Below, in pieces: positions 41,928-50,579 of a stretch of 64,000 bases of DNA; position 1 is the stretch's first letter; every line of letters begins with the position of its first letter. The notes under the pieces were generated by a model. That model saw nothing but the letters and a program-made list of their open reading frames with translations. It was not told where the DNA came from and searched no databases. The stretch comes from JAHRAW01 sp965212085 (GTDB taxonomy: Bacteria; Pseudomonadota; Gammaproteobacteria; Arenicellales; Poriferihabitantaceae): NCBI GenBank assembly GCA_965212085.1, contig OZ243042.1:2666001-2730000 (forward strand), in the 5' to 3' direction. A program made the position numbers and the translations under genes.

Positions 41928-44807
41928 ATGCCCCGCGCCGATGACTTTACCGTTCGGCATATCGGCTCCAATCCGGAGCAGATTGCCGCCATGCTGGAGA
42001 CCCTCGGGGTCGCTTCGCTGGATGAGTTGATTGATCAAACCATCCCCAAGTCCATCCAGAGCAGCCACCGCTTCCGGCTCCCCGAAGCCCTTGACGAGAA
42101 CCGCCTGAACAAGCTAAGCCGCCTGGTGGCCGGCGACAACACCGCCGCGATCTCCATGATCGGGCTTGGTTACTACGGCACCGTGACGCCGCCGGTAATC
42201 CGCCGCAACGTGATGGAAAACCCGGACTGGTACACCGCCTACACCCCCTACCAGCCGGAGGTCAGCCAGGCGCGCCTGGAAGTATTGTTGTCCTTCCAGC
42301 AGATGATCACCGACCTGACCGGCATGGAAATGGCCAACGCTTCGCTGCTGGATGAGGCCACCGCCGCCGCCGAAGCGATGATGCTGGCGCGGCGGGTCAG
42401 CAAAAACCCGTCCAAACGCTTCCTGCTGGGCCGCGACTGCCTGCCGCAGACCATCGCCGTGGTGCAGACCCGCGCGCGGCCCATGGGCATTGAGACGCTG
42501 GTGGTGGATATTGACGGCACCGATTTTGACCAGGCCCTTGACCCCAAAAATGGCGGCTGCTTCGGTGCCCTGGTGCAGTACCCCGGCGCTTCCGGGGAGA
42601 TCTACGACTACCGCAAGTGCATCGAAAAAATCCACGCCGGAGACGCGCTGGTGGTCATGGCCGCGGACCCGCTGGCGCTGACCCTGCTGACCCCGCCGGG
42701 GGAACTGGGCGCGGACATCGCCATCGGCACCACCCAGCGTTTTGGCGTGCCGATGGGATTCGGCGGCCCCCACGCGGCCTATTTCGCCACCCGCGAAAAA
42801 TACAAGCGCAGCATTCCCGGACGGCTCATCGGCGTCTCCATTGACGCCAACGGCAACCCCGCCTACCGCATGGCGTTGCAAACCCGCGAGCAGCACATCC
42901 GCCGCGACAAGGCCACCAGCAACATCTGCACCGCCCAGGTGCTGCTGGCGGTGATGGCGACCTTTTACGCCCAGTACCACGGCCCGGACGGGCTGGTGCG
43001 CATCGCGCGGCGCATCAACCGCCTGACCCGCGCGCTGGCGGACGGCCTCGACAGCCTCGGCTACCCCATTCGCCACCACGCTTTTTTCGATACGCTGGTG
43101 GTGCAAGCCCCCGGCCACGCCGGACGCCTGCGCGACAAGGCCGAGCAATCGCGCTACAACCTGCGGCTGATTGACGCCGACCACCTCGGCATCAGCCTCG
43201 ACGAGACCATCTCGCCGGAGAAGATCGAGGGTTTGCTACAAGTGTTCGCGGACACCACCGCCCACGAAGTCAGCGGCGTGATCTTCAACAAAGACCTCAA
43301 AGACTCCATCCCCGCCAACCTCGAACGCGCCAGCCCCTTCCTTGAGCACCCGCATTTTCACCGCTACCGCTCGGAAACCGAGTTCATGCGCTACCTGCGC
43401 AAGACCGCGAGCAAGGACATCACCCTGTCGCGCTCCATGATTCCCCTCGGCTCGTGCACCATGAAACTCAACGCCGCCAGCGAAATGGAGCCAATTTCCA
43501 ACCCGTTGTTCGCGCACATCCACCCGTTCGCGCCGGCCAAGCACGCGCGCGGCTATCACCGCATCATCAACAAACTCGACACCATGCTCTGCGAACTGAC
43601 CGGCTTTGCCGGTTTCAGTTTCCAGCCCAACGCCGGCTCCCAGGGGGAATACGCCGGGTTGTTGTGCATCCGTGCGTGGCACAAATCCCGCGGCCAGGGC
43701 GAGCGCGACGTGTGCCTGATTCCCTCGTCCGCCCACGGCACCAACCCGGCGAGCGCCATCATGGCGGGGATGAAGGTGGTGGTGGTGCAGTGCGACGCAG
43801 ACGGCAACATTGACATCGAAGACTTGGAAGCCAAAGCCCGCGAACACGGCGCGCGCCTCGCCGGCGGGATGTTCACCTATCCCTCCACCCACGGCGTGTT
43901 CGAGGAGGGCATCCGCCAGATCTGCGAAATCGTCCACGGCCACGGCGGGCAGGTCTATATGGACGGCGCCAACATGAACGCCATGGTCGGCATCTGCCGC
44001 CCGGCGGAGATCGGCGCCGATGTGATGCACTTGAACCTGCACAAAACTTTCGCCATCCCCCACGGCGGCGGCGGCCCCGGCATGGGCCCCATCGGCGTCG
44101 CCAAGCACCTGGTTCCGTTTTTGCCCGATCACCCGCTGGTCAGTTGCAATCGCGGCGGTTCGGACCCCATCGGCACGGTGTCGGCGGCGCCCTGGGGTTC
44201 GCCGCTGGTGCTGCCGATCTCCTGGGCCTACATGCGCCTGCTCGGTGATTACGGCCTGAAACGCTCCACCAAGGTGGCGATCCTGAACGCCAACTACGTC
44301 GCGCACCGCTTGCACCCCCATTACCCGGTGGTGTACAGGGGCGGCAACGGGCGCGTCGCCCACGAATGCGTGGTCAGCCTCGCGCCCATCAAGGAAGCCT
44401 GCGGGGTGACCGTGGAAGACGTGGCGAAACGATTAATTGACTACGGGTATCACGCGCCGACCATGTCGTGGCCGGTGCCCGAATCGCTGATGATCGAGCC
44501 CACCGAGAGCGAATCCAAACAGGAAATTGACCGCTTCTGCGACGCGCTGATCTCCATCCGCGAAGAAATCCGCGAAATCGAGGAAGGCAAGTTCACCCTG
44601 GAAAACAGCCTGCTGACCAACGCCCCGCACAGTTATCACCTGCTGGTGAGCGACCAATGGCCCATGCCCTACTCCCGCCAGCGGGCGTTTTTCCCGACCC
44701 CGGAAGTGGAGATCAACAAGTACTGGCCGCCGGTGGGCCGCGTGGACAACGTGTACGGCGACAAGAACCTGGTTTGCAGTTGCCCGCCGATGGCCGACTA
44801 TGAGTAA
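41928..44807 (+). CDS. gcvP: Glycine dehydrogenase (decarboxylating), P protein
   Basis: GcvP decarboxylates glycine with PLP and loads the H protein. The 959-aa single chain is the undivided form. It starts RADDFTVRHIGSNPEQIAAML; the N-terminal half contains ANASLLDEATAAAEAM. The C-terminal half has the PLP lysine K706 in LNLHKTFAIPHGGGGPGMGPIGV and the AHGTNPASA motif. ATG 41928 has AGGA 7 nt upstream; the frame is open further back across gcvH, but that is an antiphase artefact. The stop overlaps the lipA start by 8 bp. Confidence 0.96.
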   Translation: MPRADDFTVRHIGSNPEQIAAMLETLGVASLDELIDQTIPKSIQSSHRFRLPEALDENRLNKLSRLVAGDNTAAISMIGLGYYGTVTPPVIRRNVMENPDWYTAYTPYQPEVSQARLEVLLSFQQMITDLTGMEMANASLLDEATAAAEAMMLARRVSKNPSKRFLLGRDCLPQTIAVVQTRARPMGIETLVVDIDGTDFDQALDPKNGGCFGALVQYPGASGEIYDYRKCIEKIHAGDALVVMAADPLALTLLTPPGELGADIAIGTTQRFGVPMGFGGPHAAYFATREKYKRSIPGRLIGVSIDANGNPAYRMALQTREQHIRRDKATSNICTAQVLLAVMATFYAQYHGPDGLVRIARRINRLTRALADGLDSLGYPIRHHAFFDTLVVQAPGHAGRLRDKAEQSRYNLRLIDADHLGISLDETISPEKIEGLLQVFADTTAHEVSGVIFNKDLKDSIPANLERASPFLEHPHFHRYRSETEFMRYLRKTASKDITLSRSMIPLGSCTMKLNAASEMEPISNPLFAHIHPFAPAKHARGYHRIINKLDTMLCELTGFAGFSFQPNAGSQGEYAGLLCIRAWHKSRGQGERDVCLIPSSAHGTNPASAIMAGMKVVVVQCDADGNIDIEDLEAKAREHGARLAGGMFTYPSTHGVFEEGIRQICEIVHGHGGQVYMDGANMNAMVGICRPAEIGADVMHLNLHKTFAIPHGGGGPGMGPIGVAKHLVPFLPDHPLVSCNRGGSDPIGTVSAAPWGSPLVLPISWAYMRLLGDYGLKRSTKVAILNANYVAHRLHPHYPVVYRGGNGRVAHECVVSLAPIKEACGVTVEDVAKRLIDYGYHAPTMSWPVPESLMIEPTESESKQEIDRFCDALISIREEIREIEEGKFTLENSLLTNAPHSYHLLVSDQWPMPYSRQRAFFPTPEVEINKYWPPVGRVDNVYGDKNLVCSCPPMADYE

Positions 44808-45825
44808 GGTTACGCCCGCGCCCGGTCCCGATCCCGATCCGGCGCGTCCGGCGGCGCGTCCGGCGGTGCGTCCCGCCGTGCGTCGGGTGGTGCGCGGCGA
44901 AAAACTGCGCGGCGCCGACAAGATGTCGCGCATCCCGGTCAAGATCGCCCCCCAACCCTGGGAGCAGCGCCTGCGCAAACCGAAGTGGATCCGCGCCGGC
45001 TTCACCGGCACCAAAGCGGTCACCGACCTGAAAAAAGTGCTACGCGACCGGGGGCTGCACACCATCTGCGAAGAAGCCGCGTGCCCCAACCTCGGCGAAT
45101 GTTTCAGCCACGGCACCGCCACCTTCCTGATCATGGGCGACATCTGCACCCGGCGTTGCCCGTTCTGCGACGTCGCCCACGGCCGCCCCAACCCGCTGGA
45201 CCCAAACGAGCCCCGGCGGCTCGCGGAAACGGTGGCGGCAATGAAACTCAAATACGTGGTCATCACCTCGGTGGACCGAGACGACCTGCGAGACGGCGGC
45301 GCCGCCCACTTCGCCGCCTGCGTTGATGAACTGCGGCGGCATTGCCCCGGCCTCAAAATAGAAATCCTGACGCCGGACTTCCGCGGGCGCATTGACGCCG
45401 CCGTGGCCATCCTCGAACGCGCGCCGGCGGACGTGTTCAATCACAACCTGGAGACCGTGCCGCGCCTCTACAAAAGCGCGCGCCCCGGCTCCGACTACGC
45501 CGCCTCCCTGCAACTGCTGCAACGCAGCAAACAAACCTGCCCGCGCGTGCCCACCAAATCCGGCCTGATGCTCGGCCTCGGCGAGCGCAAGGAAGAAATC
45601 GTTCGGGTCATGCGCGACCTGCGCGCCCACGATGTTGACATGCTGACCCTCGGCCAATACCTGCAACCCAGCCGCCACCACCTCGCCGTGGAACGCTACT
45701 GGACCCCCAAAGAGTTCACCGAACTCGGCGCCATCGGCGAATCCCTGGGCTTCAACAACGTCGCCTCCGCACCCATGGTGCGCTCGTCCTACCACGCGGA
45801 TTTGCAGGCGGGGATGGATGCGTGA
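44800..45825 (+). CDS. lipA: Lipoyl synthase
   Basis: LipA inserts two sulfurs into octanoyl groups on H protein and 2-oxoacid dehydrogenases, using radical SAM chemistry. The 341-aa protein has the auxiliary cluster cysteines C90, C95 and C101 (CEEAACPNLGEC), the radical SAM cysteines C116, C120 and C123 (CTRRCPFC) and the C-terminal APMVRSSYHAD with the conserved RSSY motif. The first 35 residues are a Pro/Ala/Arg-rich extension. ATG 44800 overlaps the gcvP stop, so it belongs to the gcv operon and equips GcvH with its cofactor. Confidence 0.96.
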   Translation: MSKVTPAPGPDPDPARPAARPAVRPAVRRVVRGEKLRGADKMSRIPVKIAPQPWEQRLRKPKWIRAGFTGTKAVTDLKKVLRDRGLHTICEEAACPNLGECFSHGTATFLIMGDICTRRCPFCDVAHGRPNPLDPNEPRRLAETVAAMKLKYVVITSVDRDDLRDGGAAHFAACVDELRRHCPGLKIEILTPDFRGRIDAAVAILERAPADVFNHNLETVPRLYKSARPGSDYAASLQLLQRSKQTCPRVPTKSGLMLGLGERKEEIVRVMRDLRAHDVDMLTLGQYLQPSRHHLAVERYWTPKEFTELGAIGESLGFNNVASAPMVRSSYHADLQAGMDA

Positions 45826-45826
45826 T
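45800..45826 (+). repeat. 27-bp direct repeat, copy 1 (3' end of lipA)
   Basis: ATTTGCAGGCGGGGATGGATGC followed by GTGAT covers the last codons of lipA. Copy 2 at 46244-46270 differs at one position. The two copies bracket the DUF1640-like gene and mark the left border of the AT-rich region. Confidence 0.75.
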
Positions 45827-45864
45827 ACGAGCGCGGCGCAAGCCGCCGATGATACGATTCCCCC

Positions 45865-46197
45865 ATGGTCAAAGCAGCAATCGCCTTTGACTCCCACAGG
45901 TTCGTCAAGAACCTCACCAGCAAGGGCTTCACCGAACAGCAAGCCGAAGCGCTCGCCGAAGAGCAGGTGCACCTGCTCAACGCCAATTTGGTAACCAACG
46001 AGCGGTTGGCGGCCACGGATGAGCGTATTGAGGCGGGCAACGCTAATCTGAGCAAGCGCATCGAGGAGGTCAACGCTAATCTGAGCACGCGCATTGTGGA
46101 AGCCAAATTTGAATTAATTAAATGGATGGCCGGGATGCTGGTTGCGTCTTTTATCGCTATGAGCGGCATGGTCTTTTCGCTAATCAAGTTCCTGTAG
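45865..46197 (+). CDS. DUF1640/CCDC90-like coiled-coil protein with C-terminal membrane anchor
   Basis: The 110-aa protein has FDSHRFVKNLTSKGFTEQQAEALAEEQVHLLNANL, the DUF1640 pattern. A coiled coil with near-repeats of 'ANLSKRIEEVNANLSTRI' follows, then one C-terminal membrane helix (MAGMLVASFIAMSGMVFSLIKF). Relatives include mitochondrial MCUR1/CCDC90 proteins and bacterial proteins that often accompany toxin or mobile loci. It sits between two copies of the lipA-end repeat. Confidence 0.8.
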   Translation: MVKAAIAFDSHRFVKNLTSKGFTEQQAEALAEEQVHLLNANLVTNERLAATDERIEAGNANLSKRIEEVNANLSTRIVEAKFELIKWMAGMLVASFIAMSGMVFSLIKFL

Positions 46198-46243
46198 CCC
46201 CCTACTTCCGGCAACAAACCCGCAAAAGCGGGGCTCCACTCAT

Positions 46244-46270
46244 ATTTGCAGGCGGGGATGGATGCTTGAT
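46244..46270 (+). repeat. 27-bp direct repeat, copy 2
   Basis: This is the second copy of the lipA 3'-end sequence, intergenic here. Base composition falls sharply to AT-rich directly after it. Confidence 0.75.
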
Positions 46271-46350
46271 GTGGAAGCCCACAGTCGTCAACTCTACGAC
46301 ACTAGGATATTTAATAAATCAATGCTAATATATACAAGGGTCTCATAATC

Positions 46351-46578
46351 ATGACGAAGAATTCCAACATGCAGTTTGCAATGAATCGAGCTCATTGTTT
46401 TACTCGCGAATCAGCCTGCTTTGATCAAGGCACTTCACCGTTTGCGAAGCCGATTGGCAAACTTCCAAGCCCTGAAAAAGCAAATCCGATATTCCCGCAA
46501 CAAATTCGCCGCAATCAATTGAAAATTGCCGATGCAAAACAACGGCATGATGAAATTTTGAAAAAATCGTATCGTTAA
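46351..46578 (+). CDS. Small uncharacterised protein (75 aa)
   Basis: The frame starts MTKNSNMQFAMNRAHCFTRES with AAGGG about 10 nt upstream and ends in a basic helical stretch (KIADAKQRHDEILKKSYR). It contains two Cys and a Pro-rich middle and has no membrane segment. No family is recognised. It is the first gene of the AT-rich region, upstream of a LysE-type exporter. A role as a peptide substrate is conceivable but unsupported. Confidence 0.4.
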   Translation: MTKNSNMQFAMNRAHCFTRESACFDQGTSPFAKPIGKLPSPEKANPIFPQQIRRNQLKIADAKQRHDEILKKSYR

Positions 46579-46602
46579 AATAAAGATACAATTTTAAGAA
46601 TT

Positions 46603-47205
46603 ATGCTAGGTATCGACGAACTAGTAATCTTGGTGGGGATGGTTTCCCCGATTGTATTTAGCGCAGGCCCCACTAACTTGATGTGTGCTGCATCTGGCGC
46701 TAAATACGGAATTCGCAATTCCTTCCCGTTTGTTGTTGGACTGAATCTGATGGTATTCATTCCCGCCTTTGTTATAGGAATGGGAGCGGAAACTCTGTTT
46801 CGTGAATTTCCCGAAGTTTTCATTTTCGCGAAATATTTAGGCGCATTTTTTATTTTTTACTTAGCACATAAATTTTTCCGTTCAGGGGAATTAGAGAAAG
46901 GTAAATTAGAGGAAAATGTGCCTAGTTTATTGGATGGGATACTAGTCCAATTTGTCAATGTAAAAGGTTTAGCTTTGCTCATATTGCTCTATAGCCAAGT
47001 TACTCATGAAACTACGGGCGATGTTCAAATGGTTTTTATGCTTAGCATAATTTTAACGATTATGAGCGTTGTTTCTCATGTAAGTTGGCTTTGGGGAGGA
47101 GCTTGGTTGACAAAAAAATTTGCTTCCCCACGCGCAATTAAATACCAAGGAAAAGTCTTTGGCTTTCTGTTGGCAAGTGTAGGGGTGTGGGTACTATTTA
47201 ATTAG
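46603..47205 (+). CDS. LysE/RhtB-type amino acid exporter family protein
   Basis: The 200-aa inner-membrane protein has about six helices and the family start VGMVSPIVFSAGPTNLMCAASGAKYGIRNSFPFVVGL, with the variant SAGP in place of TPGP. VQFVNVKGLALLILLYSQV corresponds to the central NPKA region. Relatives export amino acids or homoserine lactones. It is AT-rich and unlike the flanking operons, indicating transfer with its neighbours. Confidence 0.8.
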   Translation: MLGIDELVILVGMVSPIVFSAGPTNLMCAASGAKYGIRNSFPFVVGLNLMVFIPAFVIGMGAETLFREFPEVFIFAKYLGAFFIFYLAHKFFRSGELEKGKLEENVPSLLDGILVQFVNVKGLALLILLYSQVTHETTGDVQMVFMLSIILTIMSVVSHVSWLWGGAWLTKKFASPRAIKYQGKVFGFLLASVGVWVLFN

Positions 47206-47325
47206 CTTATTCCAACTATTTAGCGTAAAATACAATCCTCATAATCGTGGCATTGAGTAAAATGTGATGCTAGTTATGAAAACATTCCTTCTAGTATATT
47301 AATGAGGCTCTTTGAGAATTAAATT

Positions 47326-47997
47326 ATGGCACTAACACATTTCTCCGTAATTTTCCCCCTATTGTGCGGATTAAGCTACGTAGTAGCAGGTATTTCATTT
47401 TTTCTGGATTCGTCACATTCGACCACCCCAGGCTCCGAGGAATATTGGAACATATTAGCAGAAAGTGAAATTGCTCGCCAAACTTTTCTTATCGCATTTG
47501 CGTTGACAGGGATTTTTGCCTTAGGAGCAATCAAATCTATTCAAGAGTTTTTAGGATCCATAAAATCAAGTTTGCTTCATTGGGCGTTTAGTTTGGGTTA
47601 TTTAGGATATGCTGTTACGGCGGTTAATTATTTTCGTATTCTTGGAGGAGAATCCAGACGAGCTGTGGCCTACTCCATCGGAAATGAAGCGACTCGCGAT
47701 GCAATTGCGTCGTTTTCTATTGCGATAGATACACAAGGCTGGTTGATGTTTGGGGCGGTTGGTATATTCTTGGCGATAGTTAATGGCTTCGCTTGGAAAT
47801 TACGAAGCTGGCCTCGATGGATATCCGGCCTAGGAATGGTGATAGCAGTGTTAAACGGTGTAGCTTGGTTCGGTTTGCTGACAAATCAAGGTTTGTTAGT
47901 TAATTTTGCCGCTGGAGTAGGCGGCATTGTATTAGGCCCTGTTTGGTGGGGGGGTATTGGTGTTGTCTTTTGGTCGCATATTTCAAAAACAAAATAG
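47326..47997 (+). CDS. Multi-pass membrane protein, DUF4386-like
   Basis: The 223-aa protein has about six hydrophobic helices (FSVIFPLLCGLSYVVAGISFF; TFLIAFALTGIFALGA; WAFSLGYLGYAVTAVNYF; WLMFGAVGIFLAIVNGFAW; ISGLGMVIAVLNGVAWFGLL; GGIVLGPVWWGGIGVVFW). The loops are short and acidic. Resemblance to DUF4386 proteins is general, and the function is unknown. It converges with the papain-like gene, with 10 bp between their ends. Confidence 0.65.
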   Translation: MALTHFSVIFPLLCGLSYVVAGISFFLDSSHSTTPGSEEYWNILAESEIARQTFLIAFALTGIFALGAIKSIQEFLGSIKSSLLHWAFSLGYLGYAVTAVNYFRILGGESRRAVAYSIGNEATRDAIASFSIAIDTQGWLMFGAVGIFLAIVNGFAWKLRSWPRWISGLGMVIAVLNGVAWFGLLTNQGLLVNFAAGVGGIVLGPVWWGGIGVVFWSHISKTK

Positions 47998-48007
47998 CAA
48001 TCTAACA

Positions 48008-48913
48008 TTATAAATTTTTGCCTCTATTTTTATGAATATGTTGCCAATCTTGTAATGCAATAACATGATTGAATAGAATTGTTTTACGGAAAATGTCGCC
48101 TGGACCCATGAATAATGGTTGAAAAGGAAAGTCAGATAATTTGTTTACCTGCCCATCTTCTTTTCTAATCCATTGTGCAGTCACAACAACCCGCCCTCCT
48201 AACGCATAATAAACGATATTGAGGAAAGTATTAATAAGGCTTTTGAAGCACTTTATAGATTGATATAGCCATTTTGGTACGGACAAGTTTGTCATTGTTA
48301 CAAACTTTTTTGTTTTCTTCGCAACCGATGGAAAAAAATGGCGAGACAGCGAATATTCAATATCTACTTTTACTTCAACCAATGCGGCAACTTCTACAAT
48401 AAACCAAAGGCAATTACGATCAACCAAACGAAACGCCAATGCCCCTTGATCGCGATTAGCTTGCATATTCTCAATATGACTTCGAACCTTCTGAAATTCC
48501 TGGGAAGTCAACGGAATGCTGGTAACACACTCATTCCAGCCGACACTATCATATTTATCTGGATTCAGTAGCATTCCGGGGAAAGTGAGGCCAGGAATAT
48601 ATTCAGGCGAAATTTGTGTACTTTCATCAGGGTAGAACCCGACACTGTATAGCTCCCCAAGTGGGGATATCAAACGTATCCACGCATGCCCATGATCGGA
48701 TACTAACGTAGGACTCTTTCCTTTTGAACCTGATACTAGTTCAAGAAGATAGGTTTTGGGGCGCTTCTCTAAAGGAAGCACTCGTGTTGCTCTTAAAGTT
48801 ACCCAATTAGATGCTTCATAAATTTCCCCTGGGGTCTGACTGATTAATTTTTTTGCGAAGTATCGGGAAAAAGAAAAATGCCATTTCATTTCTACAATAC
48901 TGCTTCCTTCCAC
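48008..48913 (-). CDS. Candidate permuted papain-like (LRAT/YiiX/DUF4105-like) enzyme
   Basis: The 301-aa protein has a His in SDHGHAWIRLISPLGELYSVGFYPDE (about residue 76) followed by a Cys in FRLVDRNCLWFIVEVAAL (about 168). This His-before-Cys order is typical of circularly permuted papain-like folds (LRAT, PPPDE, YiiX, DUF4105). A hydrophobic stretch near 220-240 (SLINTFLNIVYYALGG) may anchor it to a membrane. It begins inside the last 22 bp of the radical SAM gene, so the two are co-translated. The activity (peptidase, acyl- or amidotransferase) is unknown. The GHAW/NC motif match is by eye only. Confidence 0.5.
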   Translation of the reverse strand: MEGSSIVEMKWHFSFSRYFAKKLISQTPGEIYEASNWVTLRATRVLPLEKRPKTYLLELVSGSKGKSPTLVSDHGHAWIRLISPLGELYSVGFYPDESTQISPEYIPGLTFPGMLLNPDKYDSVGWNECVTSIPLTSQEFQKVRSHIENMQANRDQGALAFRLVDRNCLWFIVEVAALVEVKVDIEYSLSRHFFPSVAKKTKKFVTMTNLSVPKWLYQSIKCFKSLINTFLNIVYYALGGRVVVTAQWIRKEDGQVNKLSDFPFQPLFMGPGDIFRKTILFNHVIALQDWQHIHKNRGKNL

Positions 48914-50268
48914 ACTTTTTCGGCACCAATAGCTTCCCGCACGAAAGATTTATCCGAAACCACACAAATCTCGCGATTTTTAAACATCTCTAAAAATTCT
49001 TCATGTGACGCATTAAAATGGCAAAATTGTTCGCCGGATAAAATTGTCTCTTGGTCTAATTTATTCAAAGGGACTGTGCTTGAAACGAAAATAGATTCTT
49101 TGTCTCCCAACAAATTCCCATCGGTATCAAAATCAAGATAGCCACCCGGAGCAATTTGAACCAACGTAGAAGTAAAACAGGCTGCAGTTTTAATGCAATC
49201 GATTTGAACACTAGGGTTAACTCGACCATTTGCGAAAACCCACGATAATTGATCCGGGAAGCTAAGCAAATAAATGGCAGACATCAATTCAAAGCGGCTT
49301 TCAAAATCACCAAACTGGAACCCCAACTCAAGACGGTTGTCGGTTTTCTCCGTTGTAATCGCATTCCAAGCCGGCATTCCAATAATAAGCGGCTGGACAT
49401 GCCCGGAGTAGTGAGTCAAAAGCTTGTTACCGTGCATAATTGCTGAGAGGATATCGGCTTCTGTGTTATCAGCCAGTCCTATCATTGCCCCTAAACCTAC
49501 TTGCAATCCGACCCTAACCGCAGACTCATTAGACTTGAGTCGTTCCAAAAAACCATTGCCATTACGAACAATACGAAAATCTTTATCCAAACCTTTTGCT
49601 TTTGGCCCTGACGGAACATGAAAATTATAAAGCTCCTCGTTGTAGGTTTCCTGCCAAGTCAGCACACAGTCAAGACCTATTTCTTTAAATTGTGCATAAT
49701 GTTCTTCATGCATCGCCGTAAAACACATAGAAATACGGGCATCTGGATTGACGGCTACGGTTTCCTCTTTTAGTGCTTGAATCATGGGTGCTAAATCTGT
49801 CTTAAAGAATTTGAGATCATCTCCGCCTACAATTTCAAAATGACTAAACCCTTTGGCAGCAAGGCTACGGGCTTGCTTTCGAATAGCATCTACCGAAATT
49901 CGAGTGCGGACCATCTCTTTGTTATCTGCCCGCCATCCACAAAATTTACAGGTACTAGCACAGTAAGAGCTCGCCTCAATAGGAACCATTGTTGCAACGT
50001 TGGCATCAAAAATTTTACTACGTAAAAGCCGTGCAGAATCACATACCTTTTGCGTTAATTGATCATCTGGATAATTTCTAATTAGATGTAGCAACACCGC
50101 TGACTCATCTAAATCTAAACCTTTTTCCGAGCGGCGCTCCATGAGTATGCGAGTGATCAAATCTTCTCTGGTCGATATTTCTTTCAGTTTTGTAGCTGCA
50201 CTGCTTAATTCCATCTCTGCATTACGGAACAGTGACAAATAAAATTCGTCTGTAATTCGTTCAATCAT
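48892..50268 (-). CDS. Radical SAM protein of the BioB/ThiH/HydG group
   Basis: The 458-aa protein carries the cluster motif CX3CX2C at C103, C107 and C110 (SYCASTCKFCGWRADN). A SAM-binding GGD follows (FSHFEIVGGDDLKFFK), then barrel strands and a C-terminal region resembling the biotin/thiamin-synthesis-associated domain. An N-terminal helical extension of about 90 residues (KNLEVAL-less, MIERITDEFYLSLF...) precedes it. ThiH and HydG cleave tyrosine, but no thiamin or hydrogenase genes are nearby, so the substrate is open. GGAGG 8 nt before ATG 50268 sets the start. It is AT-rich compared with the flanking operons. Confidence 0.82.
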   Translation of the reverse strand: MIERITDEFYLSLFRNAEMELSSAATKLKEISTREDLITRILMERRSEKGLDLDESAVLLHLIRNYPDDQLTQKVCDSARLLRSKIFDANVATMVPIEASSYCASTCKFCGWRADNKEMVRTRISVDAIRKQARSLAAKGFSHFEIVGGDDLKFFKTDLAPMIQALKEETVAVNPDARISMCFTAMHEEHYAQFKEIGLDCVLTWQETYNEELYNFHVPSGPKAKGLDKDFRIVRNGNGFLERLKSNESAVRVGLQVGLGAMIGLADNTEADILSAIMHGNKLLTHYSGHVQPLIIGMPAWNAITTEKTDNRLELGFQFGDFESRFELMSAIYLLSFPDQLSWVFANGRVNPSVQIDCIKTAACFTSTLVQIAPGGYLDFDTDGNLLGDKESIFVSSTVPLNKLDQETILSGEQFCHFNASHEEFLEMFKNREICVVSDKSFVREAIGAEKVWKEAVL

Positions 50269-50506
50269 TTTATGTTCCTCCCGCTAGTTGAGTAACTGTA
50301 CAACAATATAACCCAGACTCACGTGCCCTTCAAGTCCCCCGTGATTATGGCCTAAAACCTTGTGATTTTCTCATAAACGTATGCTTTTTGGGTGTTCCAA
50401 GGGCCTAGGGACCCCTAATATGCAAGATAAAACTGTGGTATTTACCCCCTCGGATACTGAAAATAGTGCCAAATCGCTATTTTTGGCCGAATTTTGGGCA
50501 AAAAAA
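50269..50506. other. AT-rich divergent intergenic region
   Basis: This gap separates the radical SAM gene from the aap operon. It contains the ribosome-binding site of the former and a partly palindromic GGGCCTAGGGACCCC sequence near 50401-50416. A 71-codon frame at 50381-50596 overlaps the aapJ promoter and is not credible. No RNA gene or riboswitch is recognised. Confidence 0.5.
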
Positions 50507-50535
50507 TTGAATTTAGATGGTTTTTTTGGTATACA
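50507..50535 (+). promoter_or_regulatory. Promoter of the aap operon
   Basis: TTGAAT (50507-50512), a 17-bp spacer and TATACA (50530-50535) lie 45 bp before ATG 50580. Confidence 0.65.
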
Positions 50536-50579
50536 CTCGCCTGTGTGTCTACAATTCTATCCTTATGGAGGATATACCG

